Part shown: one piece after another, positions 1-8,869 of the stretch | How positions within the stretch are numbered: the first letter of the stretch is position 1 | Layout of the letters: each line of letters opens with the position of its first letter | Assembly (NCBI RefSeq): GCF_018070045.1 | Contig: NZ_JAGPYK010000009.1 | Span: 1 to 64,000, forward strand | Source: Micromonospora sp. U21 | GTDB lineage: Bacteria > Actinomycetota > Actinomycetes > Mycobacteriales > Micromonosporaceae | Direction: 5' to 3' | Length of the DNA stretch: 64,000 nucleotides | Notes under the pieces: generated by a model | The model's input: only the letters and a program-made list of their open reading frames with translations | Databases searched by the model: none | What the model was told of the DNA's origin: nothing | Program-made: the position numbers and the translations under genes

Positions 1-33
1 CCGCTCCCGCCCCCCGCCCCGCCGCCCCGCCCC

Positions 34-97
34 CGCCGATCTAGGGCGTATCGCCGCTTGTTGTTCTCTATCGGCCGCGATATGCCCTAGATCGGCG
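34..97. repeat. GATCTAGGGC-family palindrome, copy 1
   Basis: Two 21-nt arms (34-54 and 77-97) are reverse complements at 20 of 21 positions and enclose a 22-nt loop. The core CGATCTAGGGC recurs at 61637-61706 in the same inverted arrangement, again beside a C-rich tract. It lies downstream of the aldo/keto reductase stop, so it could serve as a transcription terminator, but recurrence at a second intergenic site points to a dispersed repeat family. Function is unknown. Confidence 0.8.
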
Positions 98-160
98 AGG
101 CCGAGGGGCGAGGCCGAGGGCCGGGGGCCGGGGCCGGGGCCGGGGGCCGGGGGTTGAGCG

Positions 161-1159
161 TTACGGGCGCTGCGCGGGGGACTCGGTCTTCGCCGGGTTC
201 CGCTCCGTCACCGGCTCGACGATCTCGTCGATCGCCTTGAGCAGCTCGGCGTCGAGCTTCACTCCGGCCGCCTTGACGTTGTCGTGCACCTGCTCCGGGC
301 GGGACGCGCCGATGATCGCCGACGACACGTTCGGGTTCTGCAACACCCAGGCCACCGCGAGCTGGGCCATGCTCAGCCCGGCCTGCTCGGCCAGCGGCTT
401 GAGCTGCTGAACCCGGGTCAGCACCTCGTCGGTCATGAACCGGGAGATGAAGCCCGCACCGGACTTCTCGTCGGTGGCGCGGGAACCGGCCGGCGGCGGC
501 TGCCCCGGCAGGTACTTGCCGGAGAGCACGCCCTGCGCCATCGGCGACCAGACGATCTGGCCGATGCCCAGCTCCTCGCTGGCCGGCACGACCTCGGTCT
601 CGATGACCCGCCAGAGCATCGAGTACTGCGGCTGGTTGGAGACCAGCGGGATGTGCAGCTCCCGGGCGAGCGGGTGGGCAGCACGCAGCTGCGCCGCCGT
701 CCACTCGGAGACGCCGATGTAGTGCGCCTTGCCGGAGTGCACGACGTCGGCGAAGGCCTCCATCGTCTCCTCCAGCGGCGTGCTGTGGTCGTACCGGTGG
801 GCCTGGTAGAGGTCCACGTAGTCGGTGCGCAGCCGGCGCAGCGAGCCGTTGATCGACTCCATGATGTGCTTGCGGGACAGGCCGCGGTCGTTGCGGCCGG
901 GACCGGTCGGCCAGTAGACCTTGGTGAAGATCTCCAGGCCCTCGCGGCGCTCGTTCTGCAGCGCCCGGCCGAGCACGTCCTCGGCCCGGGTGCCGGCGTA
1001 CACGTCGGCGGTGTCGAAGGTGGTGATCCCCGCGTCGAGAGCGGCCCGGACGCAGGCGAACGCGGCGTCCTCCTCGACCTGCGAACCGTGGGTGATCCAG
1101 TTGCCGTACGAGATCTCGCTGACCATCAGGCCGGAACGGCCCAGGTGTCGGAATTCCAT
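161..1159 (-). CDS. Aldo/keto reductase (Kv-beta-like)
   Basis: 332-residue NADPH-dependent aldo/keto reductase covering a full TIM barrel. The catalytic tetrad is visible: D49 and Y54 in FDTADVYAG, K80 in FTKVYW and H121 in YQAHRYDH. The N-terminal MEFRHLGRSG and the overall pattern match the potassium-channel beta-subunit-like branch (YghZ/Kv-beta), whose members reduce assorted aldehydes; the physiological substrate cannot be told. It lies 44 nt downstream of the WG-repeat gene on the same strand and may be cotranscribed. The start is the ATG at 1159; no strong Shine-Dalgarno is visible (GGTCGGG upstream). Confidence 0.93.
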   Translation of the reverse strand: MEFRHLGRSGLMVSEISYGNWITHGSQVEEDAAFACVRAALDAGITTFDTADVYAGTRAEDVLGRALQNERREGLEIFTKVYWPTGPGRNDRGLSRKHIMESINGSLRRLRTDYVDLYQAHRYDHSTPLEETMEAFADVVHSGKAHYIGVSEWTAAQLRAAHPLARELHIPLVSNQPQYSMLWRVIETEVVPASEELGIGQIVWSPMAQGVLSGKYLPGQPPPAGSRATDEKSGAGFISRFMTDEVLTRVQQLKPLAEQAGLSMAQLAVAWVLQNPNVSSAIIGASRPEQVHDNVKAAGVKLDAELLKAIDEIVEPVTERNPAKTESPAQRP

Positions 1160-1203
1160 GACCCGACCCTAGCCCTGGCGGTTCCGGGTCGCCGAACCGC
1201 CGG

Positions 1204-4200
1204 TCAGAGCACGGGGTTGGCGTCGATGAGCAGCCGGTCGATCTCCGCCAGCACCGCGGCGCGGTCGGGGTGCACCGGGTCGATGAGCGGCTCGCCGCGC
1301 CGGTCCAGGGCGCCCCAGCGCCCGGTGCCGCTGCCGGCCAGGAACGCCACCGGATGGATGACCAGCATCGGGTGCGCCGGCGGCACCAGCACCGTGCCGC
1401 TGCGGTCCACCACGCCACGCCGGCCACCCACGTCGACCACGGCGAGGCCCTCGTCGGTGAACCCGTCGACCTTCCGGCCGTCGGCCAGCTCGGTGGCGAA
1501 GCCGTGGTAGCGGGTGGGCACCACGATCCGGCCGGTCCGGTCGACCGCTCCCCAACCCTCGCGCCTGACCGCGGCGACCCCGCGGCGGAACGGGCGCACC
1601 TCGGCGAAGTTGGGCGGGACCTGCACCTGGCCGGTCGCGTCGATCGCCGTCCAGCCGCCGTCCGCGACCACCCAGGCCAGGCCGTCGCTGAACGGGCGCG
1701 CCGCCCGGTAGGACGGCGGGATCACCGTCGTACCGAGCAGGTTGATCAGCGACCACCGGTCGGTGTCCGGCCGGCGGACCCAGGCCAACCCGTCGTGGAA
1801 CGGCTGCGCCTCGGCGTAGCGGGCGGGGATGACCTGGTCACCCTCCGGGCCGGTGTACCCCCACAGCGGTCCGTCCCGGCCCGGCACCGGGGGTCGGTCG
1901 CGGTCGAGCACCTCGTCCCGACCCCGGGGGTACGGCCCGAAGCCGTCCGCCGCGGCCCGGGTGGCGACCGCGTCGAGGGCCACCCGGATCCGGTCCAGCA
2001 GTTCGGCGTCGCCGGCCCCGCGCAGGTCGAGGGCCTGCTCGAAGTGGTGGCAGGCTTCCATCAGCCGGCCCTGGTCGTAGCAGGACCGGCCGGCGTGCTC
2101 GTGCAGGGCTGCCCGCAGCCGGTCGGGCAGCTCGACCGAGTTGGCTTTGGCGAAGAGCTGGTCGGCCTCGGCGAAGTCGCCGCGCCAGCGCAGCACGTGG
2201 GCCAGCCGGGCCTGGGCCAGCGCCGTCCGGCGCAGCTCGCCGGTGGCCTCGGCGTAGGTGAGGGCGAGCCGCCCGTCGGCCAGCGCGTCGTCCAGTTCGC
2301 CCAGGATCCGGGAGGCCACCGCCCGCAGGCTGAGCAGCCGGGCCCGGGCCCGGTTGTCGATGGCCGAGCCCAACTTCTCGGTCAGCCGGCGCCGGATCGC
2401 CCGCATGTCGTCCGGCTCGGTCAGATCCTCGCGCAGGGTGACCGGGTCCAGCCGCCACCGGTACGCCGAGAGGACCTGCTCCGGGTCGCCCTGGTCGGCC
2501 AGCGGCCGGCGGGTCGCCGGCGGCGCGGTTCCGGGTGGCGCGGACACCGGCACGCTCTCGCCGGGTGACCCGCTCCGCGGCCCGGGAACGGCTGCGGCCG
2601 GTGGCCCGGAGACGGGTGGCCCGGAGACGGGTGGCGCGGAGACGGGCGCCGTGGAGATCGGCGGCGCGGAGACGGGCGGCGCGGAGACGGGCGGCGCGGA
2701 GACGGGTGCCGTGGAGACGGGCGGCGCGGACACCGGCGCTGCGGGCGGGGCTGAGACGGGCGCAGCCGAGACCGGCCGTGCGGGCTCCGCCGAGACGCGT
2801 TCTTCCGGGTCGTGATCGGACGGCGCGGGCCGGGACGGCCGCTCACCGGCGGCGGACACGTCGTCGGTCTGCGAGCCGGACATCGGTCCGTCGGTGCTCC
2901 GACCGGTCGGGGCCTCCGGCGCCGAGTGCGCGTCGTCCACCGGGTCGCGCTCGGCCGGGTCGCTGTCCCCTCCGGGCGGTGCGGAGACCGGTCGGTCCAG
3001 CGGTGCCGCAACCGGCTGTTGGGCGTCGATCGACGCCGGTGGCGCCGATGTCGGCTGGTCCAGCGGCTTCGGCTCGGCGAGGCGGTCGGCCGCCGGGCCG
3101 TCGGATTCGTCGTAGGCCGGCGCGTCAGGGGATCCGGAGACGTCGGGGTCGGTTTCGGCGGGTGCCGAATCGGTGCGCTGGTGCGGTGTTTCGGCGGTGC
3201 TCGGCGCGCCGGTGACCGGCGGGCGGGCCTGCGCCGGTGTCGGCTCGACGGCAGGCTGTGCCTCGTCGAGCAGATCGTCCGCCCACCTGCGGGGGGCACC
3301 GGACACCGGGCGCCCCGGCGGTGCGGACACCGGGTACGCCGGCGGTGCGGACACCGGGTACGCCGGCGGTGCGGACACCGGGTACGCCGGCGGTGCGGAC
3401 ACCGGGTACGCCGGCGGTGCGGACACCGGTCCGAGGGCGTCGATTGGTGTCGACCCGACTGCGGGGTCGGCATCGGTGACCACGTCGTCGGCCCAGGGGG
3501 CGCGGTCGCCGTAGTCCGGTTCGCCCGGCGGTGCGGAGACCGGTTCGGCCGGCGGTGCGGAGATCGGTCGCGCGGGCGGTGCGGAGACCGGCCGGGCCTG
3601 GGGTGCGGGGGCCGGCGCCACGACAGCCGGCTCGACCGTGGAGCCCAGGTGGGGGTCGATCGTCCGGCCGTCGGCGGCGGGTGCGGCAGCGGGCGTCGAC
3701 GGGTCGGACTCCGCTTCGGTCGGCGGGGAGGAGCCGGTCGGGCCATCGGTGGCCGAGGGGTCGTCGGTCGACTCGGTTGGCCGGTGGTCCGTCTCCGGTT
3801 CGTCCTGGTCGGCCTCCCCCTCCTGGACGGGGCTGAACCAGGCCGCCGGTCCCCGGGTGACCGGAGCTTCGACCGGCTCCGGAGCGGGCGCCACCGGCGG
3901 CTCCGACGGCGGCGGGGGTACGTAGCGGCGCGGCATGCCGGGTGCCAGCGGGAGCGCCGGCTCGGCGTCCGCCGTCGGTGTCGGGGCCGTGGGTGTCGGG
4001 ACCGTCCGGCCGGCAGGGGGATCCGAGGGCTGCCAGGCGGGCGGCGGCGCGAGCGGCGGGCGTGCGTCCGCCGCCGCGGCGGGCTGCTCCGGGGATGTCG
4101 GCTCGGCCGGCGTCCGGTGCTCGATGGACACCGGCGGGTCCGGGTGCTCGTCGGCCAGCGGCGGGTCCACGGGCGCGGGCAGGAACTCCAGCCGGAGCCG

Positions 4201-6084
4201 GGCGGCCGGCGGACCCGAGACGGGTACGTCCGCCGCCGGGGAGACCGGGGCCGCCGACACCGGCCGGTTGCGATCCGGGCGGCCCGGCGGGACGTGGTCG
4301 GCCGGTCGGCGCTCGTGGTCCGTCGGCGCGGGGGAGATCGGGGCGGCCGACATCGGCCGGTCCCGGCCGGCTGCGGCGGGGGAGACCGATGCCGGTGACA
4401 CCGGTCGCTCCGGGGAGACCGGCGGGACCGTGGCTGGGCGGCCGGTGCCCGGCGTGGCCGGGGAGACGGGCGGGACCGTGGCTGGGCGGCCGGTGCCCGG
4501 CGTGGCCGGGGAGACGGGCGCCGGCGGGACGGGCGTGGCCCGGCCGGAGGTGGCCGGAGCCGCCGCGGCGGGACGCGCCGGTCGTTCGTCGTACCGGGAC
4601 GGCGCGGCCGGCGGCCTCTCGGGCCGGGTGGCCGGCCGCGACGCGACGCCCGGCTCGGAGGCGGTGCGGTGCGGGTCGGCGGTGCGGTGCGCATCGCCCT
4701 GGTGGCCCGGCTCCCGTGTGCGGTCCGGACGCACCGGACCCGGCGGTGGCCAGGGCAGGGTGCCGTCCGGGCGGTGGCCGGGCTGCGGCCGCGCCTCGCG
4801 GTACGCCTCCGGCCGGGGCGCCTCCCGGGGGCGCCGGTCGCGGTACGTCTCCTCGCGGTACGCCTCCGGCCGGGTCTCCTCGCGGGGGCGCCGGTCCGGG
4901 TACGCCTCGGCGCGGGCCGCCGCCTCGCGGGGCTGCTGCCGGTGCGGGTCGGCTGGCCGGCGCCGCTCGTCGTCCCGGCGCGGTTGTCCCGGCATCTCCG
5001 GTTCGGGCCGGTGCCGTCGTCCACCGTCCGGTGTCTGCGGTGCGCCGACCGCCTCGTCCGGGCGGTACCGCCGCTCCGTGGGCACACTGCCACCGGCGTC
5101 CGCACGGGCCCGCGCCGCCGGTCGCGCGTCGTCGGCGAACCGCTCAGGGTGGCGGGCGTCGTCGGCGACCCGCTCAGCGCGCCGTGCGTCGGCCGCCCGG
5201 TCGGCACGGCGGGTGTCGTCGGCGACCCGATCGGGATACCCCTCAGCGGGGTGTCGCGGGCGGCCCTCCACGGGTGCCCACTGACCGGCCCCGCCGGCAG
5301 CCCAGCCGTCGGCCGGGCGGCCGTTGTGGCCCCGGGTGGGCCGGGGAGCGTACCCGTCACCGGGGTGCCGGTCGTAACCGGCGGCCGGGCGCTCCTGCGT
5401 GCCGCGCTGGCGCGGCGCCTCGTCCGGCTCCGGCACCCAGCCGGGATCGGCCCGGGGCGCGGGGGACACCGGTGGCGCGCTCGGGTACCCCCGCTCCCGG
5501 TCGGCCGGATCGTGCCGGGGGCGGCGGCCGTCGTGCCGCTCGGCGGGCTGGTCCCGGTGCCAGGCCGCCTCGCGGGCCGGTGCCCGATCGTCGCTCGGAC
5601 GCCGGTCGGACCAGGCGGTCCGCCGGTCCGATTCGGGGGAACGGCGGTCGTCGCGCCGGGGCGGCTCGGGCAGCGGCCGACGGTACGGCTCGTGGTCGTA
5701 GCGGTGGGCGTCGGCGCCGTCGGGCCGGCCGTCGGCGGACTCCTCGACCGGGCGTTCGCCGCCCCGGGACCCGCGGTGGGTCGGCGTACCGGCCGGCTCC
5801 TCGTCGGCCCAGGACCGGCCGTAGGGAGCCGTCTCGGCCGGCTCCTCGTCGGACCAGGAGCGGCCGAGGTAGGTGCCGTCCGGGCGGGTGGGCGCGAGCG
5901 GCGGCACCTCGGTGCGGCCGACCACGGCCGCCCGGCCGCGCGGTGGCGGGGGCGGCTGGTGGGACATGCCGATGTCGCCGGGATAGCGCTGGCCGGGGAA
6001 CTGGGGATGCCATTCGGTGGTCGGTTCGACCACCCAGGACGGTTCGTTCGGGTCCCGCCACCGGTCGGTGTAGCGGCCGTTCAT
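1204..6084 (-). CDS. Giant proline-rich, TPR and WG-repeat protein
   Basis: About 1626 residues in three parts. Residues 1 to about 1190 are low-complexity and probably disordered: first Arg/Asp/Pro-rich, then Pro/Ala/Ser-rich with dozens of PVSAPP-like units, including four exact tandem 24-bp repeats. Residues about 1195-1400 are alpha-helical, TPR-like (ALAQARLAHVLRWRGDF). Residues about 1410-1626 carry WG (KWG-type) beta repeats, each with a variant of WGYTGPEGDQVIPARYAEA..PFHDGLAWV. No signal peptide or membrane segment is seen, so it is probably cytoplasmic and a scaffold or binding protein; function unknown. I use the ATG at 6084 (MNGRYTDRWR) rather than an upstream in-frame start at 6105. 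A promoter-like sequence lies about 290 bp upstream. The long reverse-strand frames here are GC-bias shadows. Confidence 0.88.
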   Translation of the reverse strand: MNGRYTDRWRDPNEPSWVVEPTTEWHPQFPGQRYPGDIGMSHQPPPPPRGRAAVVGRTEVPPLAPTRPDGTYLGRSWSDEEPAETAPYGRSWADEEPAGTPTHRGSRGGERPVEESADGRPDGADAHRYDHEPYRRPLPEPPRRDDRRSPESDRRTAWSDRRPSDDRAPAREAAWHRDQPAERHDGRRPRHDPADRERGYPSAPPVSPAPRADPGWVPEPDEAPRQRGTQERPAAGYDRHPGDGYAPRPTRGHNGRPADGWAAGGAGQWAPVEGRPRHPAEGYPDRVADDTRRADRAADARRAERVADDARHPERFADDARPAARARADAGGSVPTERRYRPDEAVGAPQTPDGGRRHRPEPEMPGQPRRDDERRRPADPHRQQPREAAARAEAYPDRRPREETRPEAYREETYRDRRPREAPRPEAYREARPQPGHRPDGTLPWPPPGPVRPDRTREPGHQGDAHRTADPHRTASEPGVASRPATRPERPPAAPSRYDERPARPAAAAPATSGRATPVPPAPVSPATPGTGRPATVPPVSPATPGTGRPATVPPVSPERPVSPASVSPAAAGRDRPMSAAPISPAPTDHERRPADHVPPGRPDRNRPVSAAPVSPAADVPVSGPPAARLRLEFLPAPVDPPLADEHPDPPVSIEHRTPAEPTSPEQPAAAADARPPLAPPPAWQPSDPPAGRTVPTPTAPTPTADAEPALPLAPGMPRRYVPPPPSEPPVAPAPEPVEAPVTRGPAAWFSPVQEGEADQDEPETDHRPTESTDDPSATDGPTGSSPPTEAESDPSTPAAAPAADGRTIDPHLGSTVEPAVVAPAPAPQARPVSAPPARPISAPPAEPVSAPPGEPDYGDRAPWADDVVTDADPAVGSTPIDALGPVSAPPAYPVSAPPAYPVSAPPAYPVSAPPAYPVSAPPGRPVSGAPRRWADDLLDEAQPAVEPTPAQARPPVTGAPSTAETPHQRTDSAPAETDPDVSGSPDAPAYDESDGPAADRLAEPKPLDQPTSAPPASIDAQQPVAAPLDRPVSAPPGGDSDPAERDPVDDAHSAPEAPTGRSTDGPMSGSQTDDVSAAGERPSRPAPSDHDPEERVSAEPARPVSAAPVSAPPAAPVSAPPVSTAPVSAPPVSAPPVSAPPISTAPVSAPPVSGPPVSGPPAAAVPGPRSGSPGESVPVSAPPGTAPPATRRPLADQGDPEQVLSAYRWRLDPVTLREDLTEPDDMRAIRRRLTEKLGSAIDNRARARLLSLRAVASRILGELDDALADGRLALTYAEATGELRRTALAQARLAHVLRWRGDFAEADQLFAKANSVELPDRLRAALHEHAGRSCYDQGRLMEACHHFEQALDLRGAGDAELLDRIRVALDAVATRAAADGFGPYPRGRDEVLDRDRPPVPGRDGPLWGYTGPEGDQVIPARYAEAQPFHDGLAWVRRPDTDRWSLINLLGTTVIPPSYRAARPFSDGLAWVVADGGWTAIDATGQVQVPPNFAEVRPFRRGVAAVRREGWGAVDRTGRIVVPTRYHGFATELADGRKVDGFTDEGLAVVDVGGRRGVVDRSGTVLVPPAHPMLVIHPVAFLAGSGTGRWGALDRRGEPLIDPVHPDRAAVLAEIDRLLIDANPVL
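3321..3429 (-). repeat. Tandem 24-bp coding repeat (PVSAPPAY)
   Basis: Four identical 24-bp units (3321-3416) and a partial fifth encode PVSAPPAY inside the disordered part of the WG-repeat protein. The period is a multiple of three, so copy-number change would keep the frame. A second in-frame duplication of 48 bp (4423-4470 and 4471-4518) encodes two copies of PVSPATPGTGRPATVP. Both look like slippage expansions of a flexible linker. Confidence 0.9.
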
Positions 6085-6467
6085 CCGCCGAGCCCGTCGC
6101 CACACCCGGCCAGGTGGCCGATCAGCGCAAGAGGGGGGCGGTCCGCGTTCGCGCCCCGGTGACCGCCGGGCGTCCGGTCGCCGCCTGCCACGCCCCGGTG
6201 GCCGGCTCGCGTCCGCTCGCTCACGGCGTTGTCACCTCGTTGCAGATTGTCGCGCTGGGCCTCGCGTGCCGGTCAGGTCGCCCGTTTCGGCAGGGCGTGG
6301 CTGCGGATGGAGGGTAACGGCGTGGGCTCGCTCACCGCCACTGTGGTACCGCCCACGGGCGCAAACGTTATCCTATGGTTTTGGACATTTGGGTCGATAA
6401 CCGAAATCTGGCCGCCCAACGATACTCCACCTGCCGCCGGCTCGGCCCGGCTCGGATCCGCCCCCGG
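6085..6467. other. 383-bp intergenic region with AT-rich tract
   Basis: No convincing gene. The stretch from about 6366 to 6425 is notably AT-rich for this genome. Read on the minus strand it has TAGGAT (6375-6370) preceded after 19 nt by TTATCG (6400-6395), a weak promoter candidate for the WG-repeat gene with a leader near 280 nt. The hexamers GTTATC and GATAAC at its ends are inverted. Nothing resembling a known riboswitch was recognised. Confidence 0.4.
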
Positions 6468-7028
6468 TCAGGGATGTTCCATGATGAGCACGGCGAACGT
6501 GCCGGGGACCAGTGCCTCGTAGCGGTGCGGGGCGTCACCGGGGAACGTCGCGTAGTCCCCGGGGCCCAGCTCGACCGGGCCGGACTCGGGGCCCACCCGC
6601 AGCCGACCGGCGGCGACCACCACGTGCTCGACGCTGCGGGGGGTGTGCCCGGCCGCGGCCCGGATCGCGCCCGGCTCGAGCTCGATCAGGTAGACGTCCC
6701 GACGCAGGTGCGCCGGCCCGGCGCTGAGCAGCGTCCCGGCGAAGTCGGCCTGCTCGGAGCGGACCCGGGGCCCCTCCCCGGCGCGGATCACCCGTACGCC
6801 GTCGTCGGCGGGCTCCACCAGCCGACTGAACGGCACGCCGAGTGCCACGCCGAGCGCCCACAGCGTCTCCACGCTCGGGTTGCCGGTCCCCGACTCCAGC
6901 TGGGAGAGGGTGGACTTGGCGACGCCCGCCCGCCGGGCGAGCTCGGTCAGCGAGATGCCGACCCGGTCCCGCTCGCGGCGCAGGGCGGCGGCGATGGTGG
7001 CGAGCGGGGCGGCCGGTTCGGGAGACAT
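6468..7028 (-). CDS. XRE-family regulator with C-terminal cupin
   Basis: 186-residue regulator. Residues about 8-65 form a helix-turn-helix of the XRE/Cro type (LTELARRAGVAKSTLSQLE); residues about 105-180 form a cupin ligand-sensing barrel. Proteins of this design often control amino-acid or amine metabolism. The ATG at 7028 is preferred to an in-frame TTG at 7049 because GGAG lies 7 nt before it. It is divergent from azlC, and two 16-bp palindromes with identical half-site design sit in the 66-bp intergenic region, so it very probably represses itself and azlCD; the effector is unknown. Confidence 0.9.
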   Translation of the reverse strand: MSPEPAAPLATIAAALRRERDRVGISLTELARRAGVAKSTLSQLESGTGNPSVETLWALGVALGVPFSRLVEPADDGVRVIRAGEGPRVRSEQADFAGTLLSAGPAHLRRDVYLIELEPGAIRAAAGHTPRSVEHVVVAAGRLRVGPESGPVELGPGDYATFPGDAPHRYEALVPGTFAVLIMEHP

Positions 7029-7050
7029 GCGTTCGCTCCATTGGATCAAC

Positions 7051-7066
7051 GTTCGGTTTGACGAAC
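7051..7066. promoter_or_regulatory. Probable XRE operator 1
   Basis: GTTCGGTTTGACGAAC: inverted half-sites GTTCG/CGAAC separated by 6 bp. It lies 22 bp upstream of the regulator start and 28 bp upstream of azlC. Its design matches the second site at 7078-7093 (half-site GTTCR, 6-bp spacer), and the centres are 27 bp apart. It is the natural target of the divergent XRE protein. Confidence 0.65.
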
Positions 7067-7077
7067 ACCGCTGCCGT

Positions 7078-7093
7078 GTTCAGCATGGTGAAC
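7078..7093. promoter_or_regulatory. Probable XRE operator 2
   Basis: GTTCAGCATGGTGAAC is a near-perfect palindrome (GTTCA/TGAAC, 6-bp spacer) ending one base before the azlC start codon, so occupancy would block azlC transcription or initiation. See site 1 for the shared design. Confidence 0.65.
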
Positions 7094-7094
7094 C

Positions 7095-7838
7095 ATGCGT
7101 ACGGTACAACGAACAACCGACGCCCGGACGCTTCGTGACGTCCTTGCCCTCGGTGCGGCGATGATCGCGGTGGGCGCGTCGTTCGGAGCGGTGGCGATCG
7201 CCGCCGGCCTGCCGATATGGGCCACGCTGACCATGTCCGCCGTCCTCTACGCCGGCGGCGCGCAGTTCATGGCGGTCGGCCTGGTGGCCGCCGGAAGCCC
7301 GCTGGCCGCCGTGCTGGCCGGGCTGCTGCTCAACGCCCGGCACCTGCCGTTCGGCCTCGCCCTCGGCGACAGCCTCGGCCCCCGACTGCGGCACCGGCTG
7401 CTCGGCAGCCACCTGCTGACCGACGAGACGACCGCGTTCACCCTGGCCCGACCGGCCGGCGAAGCTCGGCGACGGGCGTTCTGGCTGGCCGGCACGTTGC
7501 TCTTCGTGGCCTGGAACGCGGGCACCCTGCTCGGCGTGCTCGCCGGTGGCACCGTCGGCGACCCGGCCGCGCTGGGCCTGGACGCCGCCTTCCCGGCCGG
7601 TCTGATCGCGTTGCTGCTGCCGTCCCTGCGGGACCGGGACACCCGCCACGCGGCGCTGTCCGGGGCCGCGCTGGCGGTCGCCGCCACCCCGGTGCTGCCG
7701 GCCGGGCTGCCGGTGCTGCTCGCACTCGCCGGTCCGGCCGCCATCGCCGTCCGCCGCCGATCGGCTCCGAGAGGCGGCGCACGGCCTGCCCTGCCCACAC
7801 GCGTCGGCGCCGAGCACACCGGGGAGGGATCGTGCTGA
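7095..7838 (+). CDS. azlC: AzlC-family branched-chain amino acid exporter, large subunit
   Basis: 247-residue polytopic membrane protein of the AzlC family (LIV-E/YgaZ type), which with AzlD exports branched-chain amino acids or analogues. The family N-terminus is present (GASFGAVAIAAGLPIWATLTMSA, given in part) followed by the conserved LLLNARHLPFG segment. The C-terminal 25 residues are polar and probably cytoplasmic. ATG at 7095 is immediately after an operator-like palindrome. The stop overlaps the azlD GTG start by 7 nt, consistent with coupled translation of the two subunits. Confidence 0.93.
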   Translation: MRTVQRTTDARTLRDVLALGAAMIAVGASFGAVAIAAGLPIWATLTMSAVLYAGGAQFMAVGLVAAGSPLAAVLAGLLLNARHLPFGLALGDSLGPRLRHRLLGSHLLTDETTAFTLARPAGEARRRAFWLAGTLLFVAWNAGTLLGVLAGGTVGDPAALGLDAAFPAGLIALLLPSLRDRDTRHAALSGAALAVAATPVLPAGLPVLLALAGPAAIAVRRRSAPRGGARPALPTRVGAEHTGEGSC

Positions 7839-8140
7839 TCGCGGTGATCCTGGCGCTCGCCGCCGGAACCTACGGCTTCCGGGTGGCCGGTGTGCTGCTG
7901 CGGGACCGGCTGGACCTGCCCGAGTGGTCCCGGCGGCTGTTGCCGGTCGGCGCCGCCGCGCTGCTCGCCGCGCTGGCCGCCACCGCGGCCCTGACCGAGG
8001 CTGGCCGGTTCGCCGGCTGGGCCCGTCCGGCCGGGGTGCTGGTCGGCGTGCTGCTCGCCTGGCGGCGGGTGCCGTTCGTGCTGGTGGTGATCGGCGCGGC
8101 CGGCACCACCGCCGTGCTGCGACTGCTCGGCGTGCCGTGA
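7832..8140 (+). CDS. azlD: AzlD-family exporter small subunit
   Basis: 102-residue hydrophobic protein with about four membrane helices, typical of AzlD. It starts at a GTG inside the end of azlC (7-nt overlap), preceded by GGGGAGGG as ribosome site. It converges on the DUF3043 gene with a 7-bp gap and no obvious terminator between. Confidence 0.9.
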   Translation: MLIAVILALAAGTYGFRVAGVLLRDRLDLPEWSRRLLPVGAAALLAALAATAALTEAGRFAGWARPAGVLVGVLLAWRRVPFVLVVIGAAGTTAVLRLLGVP

Positions 8141-8147
8141 GCCGGGA

Positions 8148-8741
8148 TCAGACCTTGTCGCCGAGCTTGACCTGGGGAGCCGGGGCGCGCATCCGCCGGA
8201 AGGTGATCGACCGCATGACCGCGTACAGGTAGAGCGAGCCCATCCGCTGGTCGGTCTTCGGGAAGCGCTGCCGGACCAGCTTGCTGATCTTGCGGCAGAT
8301 CAGCACCGAGTCGACGACCACACCCAGTGCCAGCGCGCCCCACAGCACGTTGGAGATCAGTCGGACCACCGGCGGCATCGCCGCGTTCGACCCGATCAGC
8401 ACGATCAGCGCGCCGCCGAAGAACCAGGTGCCGACGGTACGCCGGGAGTCGACCACGTTACGGGCCAGCAGCCGCTCCGGGCCGCGGTCGCGGGGGCCGC
8501 CCTCGCGGCGGAACTCCGACGCGGCCTCGGCGCGCAGCTGGCGGCGGCGCTCCCGCTCCTCCTCCTTGGTGAGGGGGCGGGTGGGGCCGGCCGGGCGGCG
8601 GCCGGCGGTCGGCCGCTTGGGCGTCTCCCGGCCCTTGGCCGGGGTGTAGCCCCGGGATCGCTCGGCGGTCTCCTCGGGCGTCACCGAGGAGACGGCCTCG
8701 TCGACGAGGTCGGTGGACTTGCGGCGAAAGAGCGACGGCAC
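8148..8741 (-). CDS. DUF3043 membrane protein
   Basis: 197 residues. The first 105 are charged and probably cytoplasmic (RRKSTDLVDE, then a KEEERERRRQLRAEA segment); two hydrophobic helices follow at about 110-130 and 135-155 (WFFGGALIVLIGSNAAM and NVLWGALALGVVVDSVLI), then a basic tail ending QVKLGDKV. This is the actinobacterial DUF3043 layout; its function is not known. The GTG at 8741 matches the conserved N-terminus better than upstream in-frame codons. Confidence 0.85.
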   Translation of the reverse strand: MPSLFRRKSTDLVDEAVSSVTPEETAERSRGYTPAKGRETPKRPTAGRRPAGPTRPLTKEEERERRRQLRAEAASEFRREGGPRDRGPERLLARNVVDSRRTVGTWFFGGALIVLIGSNAAMPPVVRLISNVLWGALALGVVVDSVLICRKISKLVRQRFPKTDQRMGSLYLYAVMRSITFRRMRAPAPQVKLGDKV

Positions 8742-8869
8742 GCGGCAAGGGTAGCCAACGTCCCGCGCCCGGTGCACATCGCGGTGCACCGGGCCGACGG
8801 CTCCAGGTCGCAGCGCGGCGTCAGACGCGCCGAACTGGAGTTGTCGTAGCGAACGGAAGGTGTTCGAGG

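Noticed and set aside
3321..3429. Regular 24-bp repeats as a CRISPR array
   Set aside because: No spacers: the units are contiguous, identical and in frame inside a coding region.
2421..5360. Very long open frames in other frames and on the opposite strand across the WG-repeat gene (up to 979 codons)
   Set aside because: High GC keeps several frames open; their products are Arg/Pro/Gly noise, while the chosen frame has TPR and WG domains.
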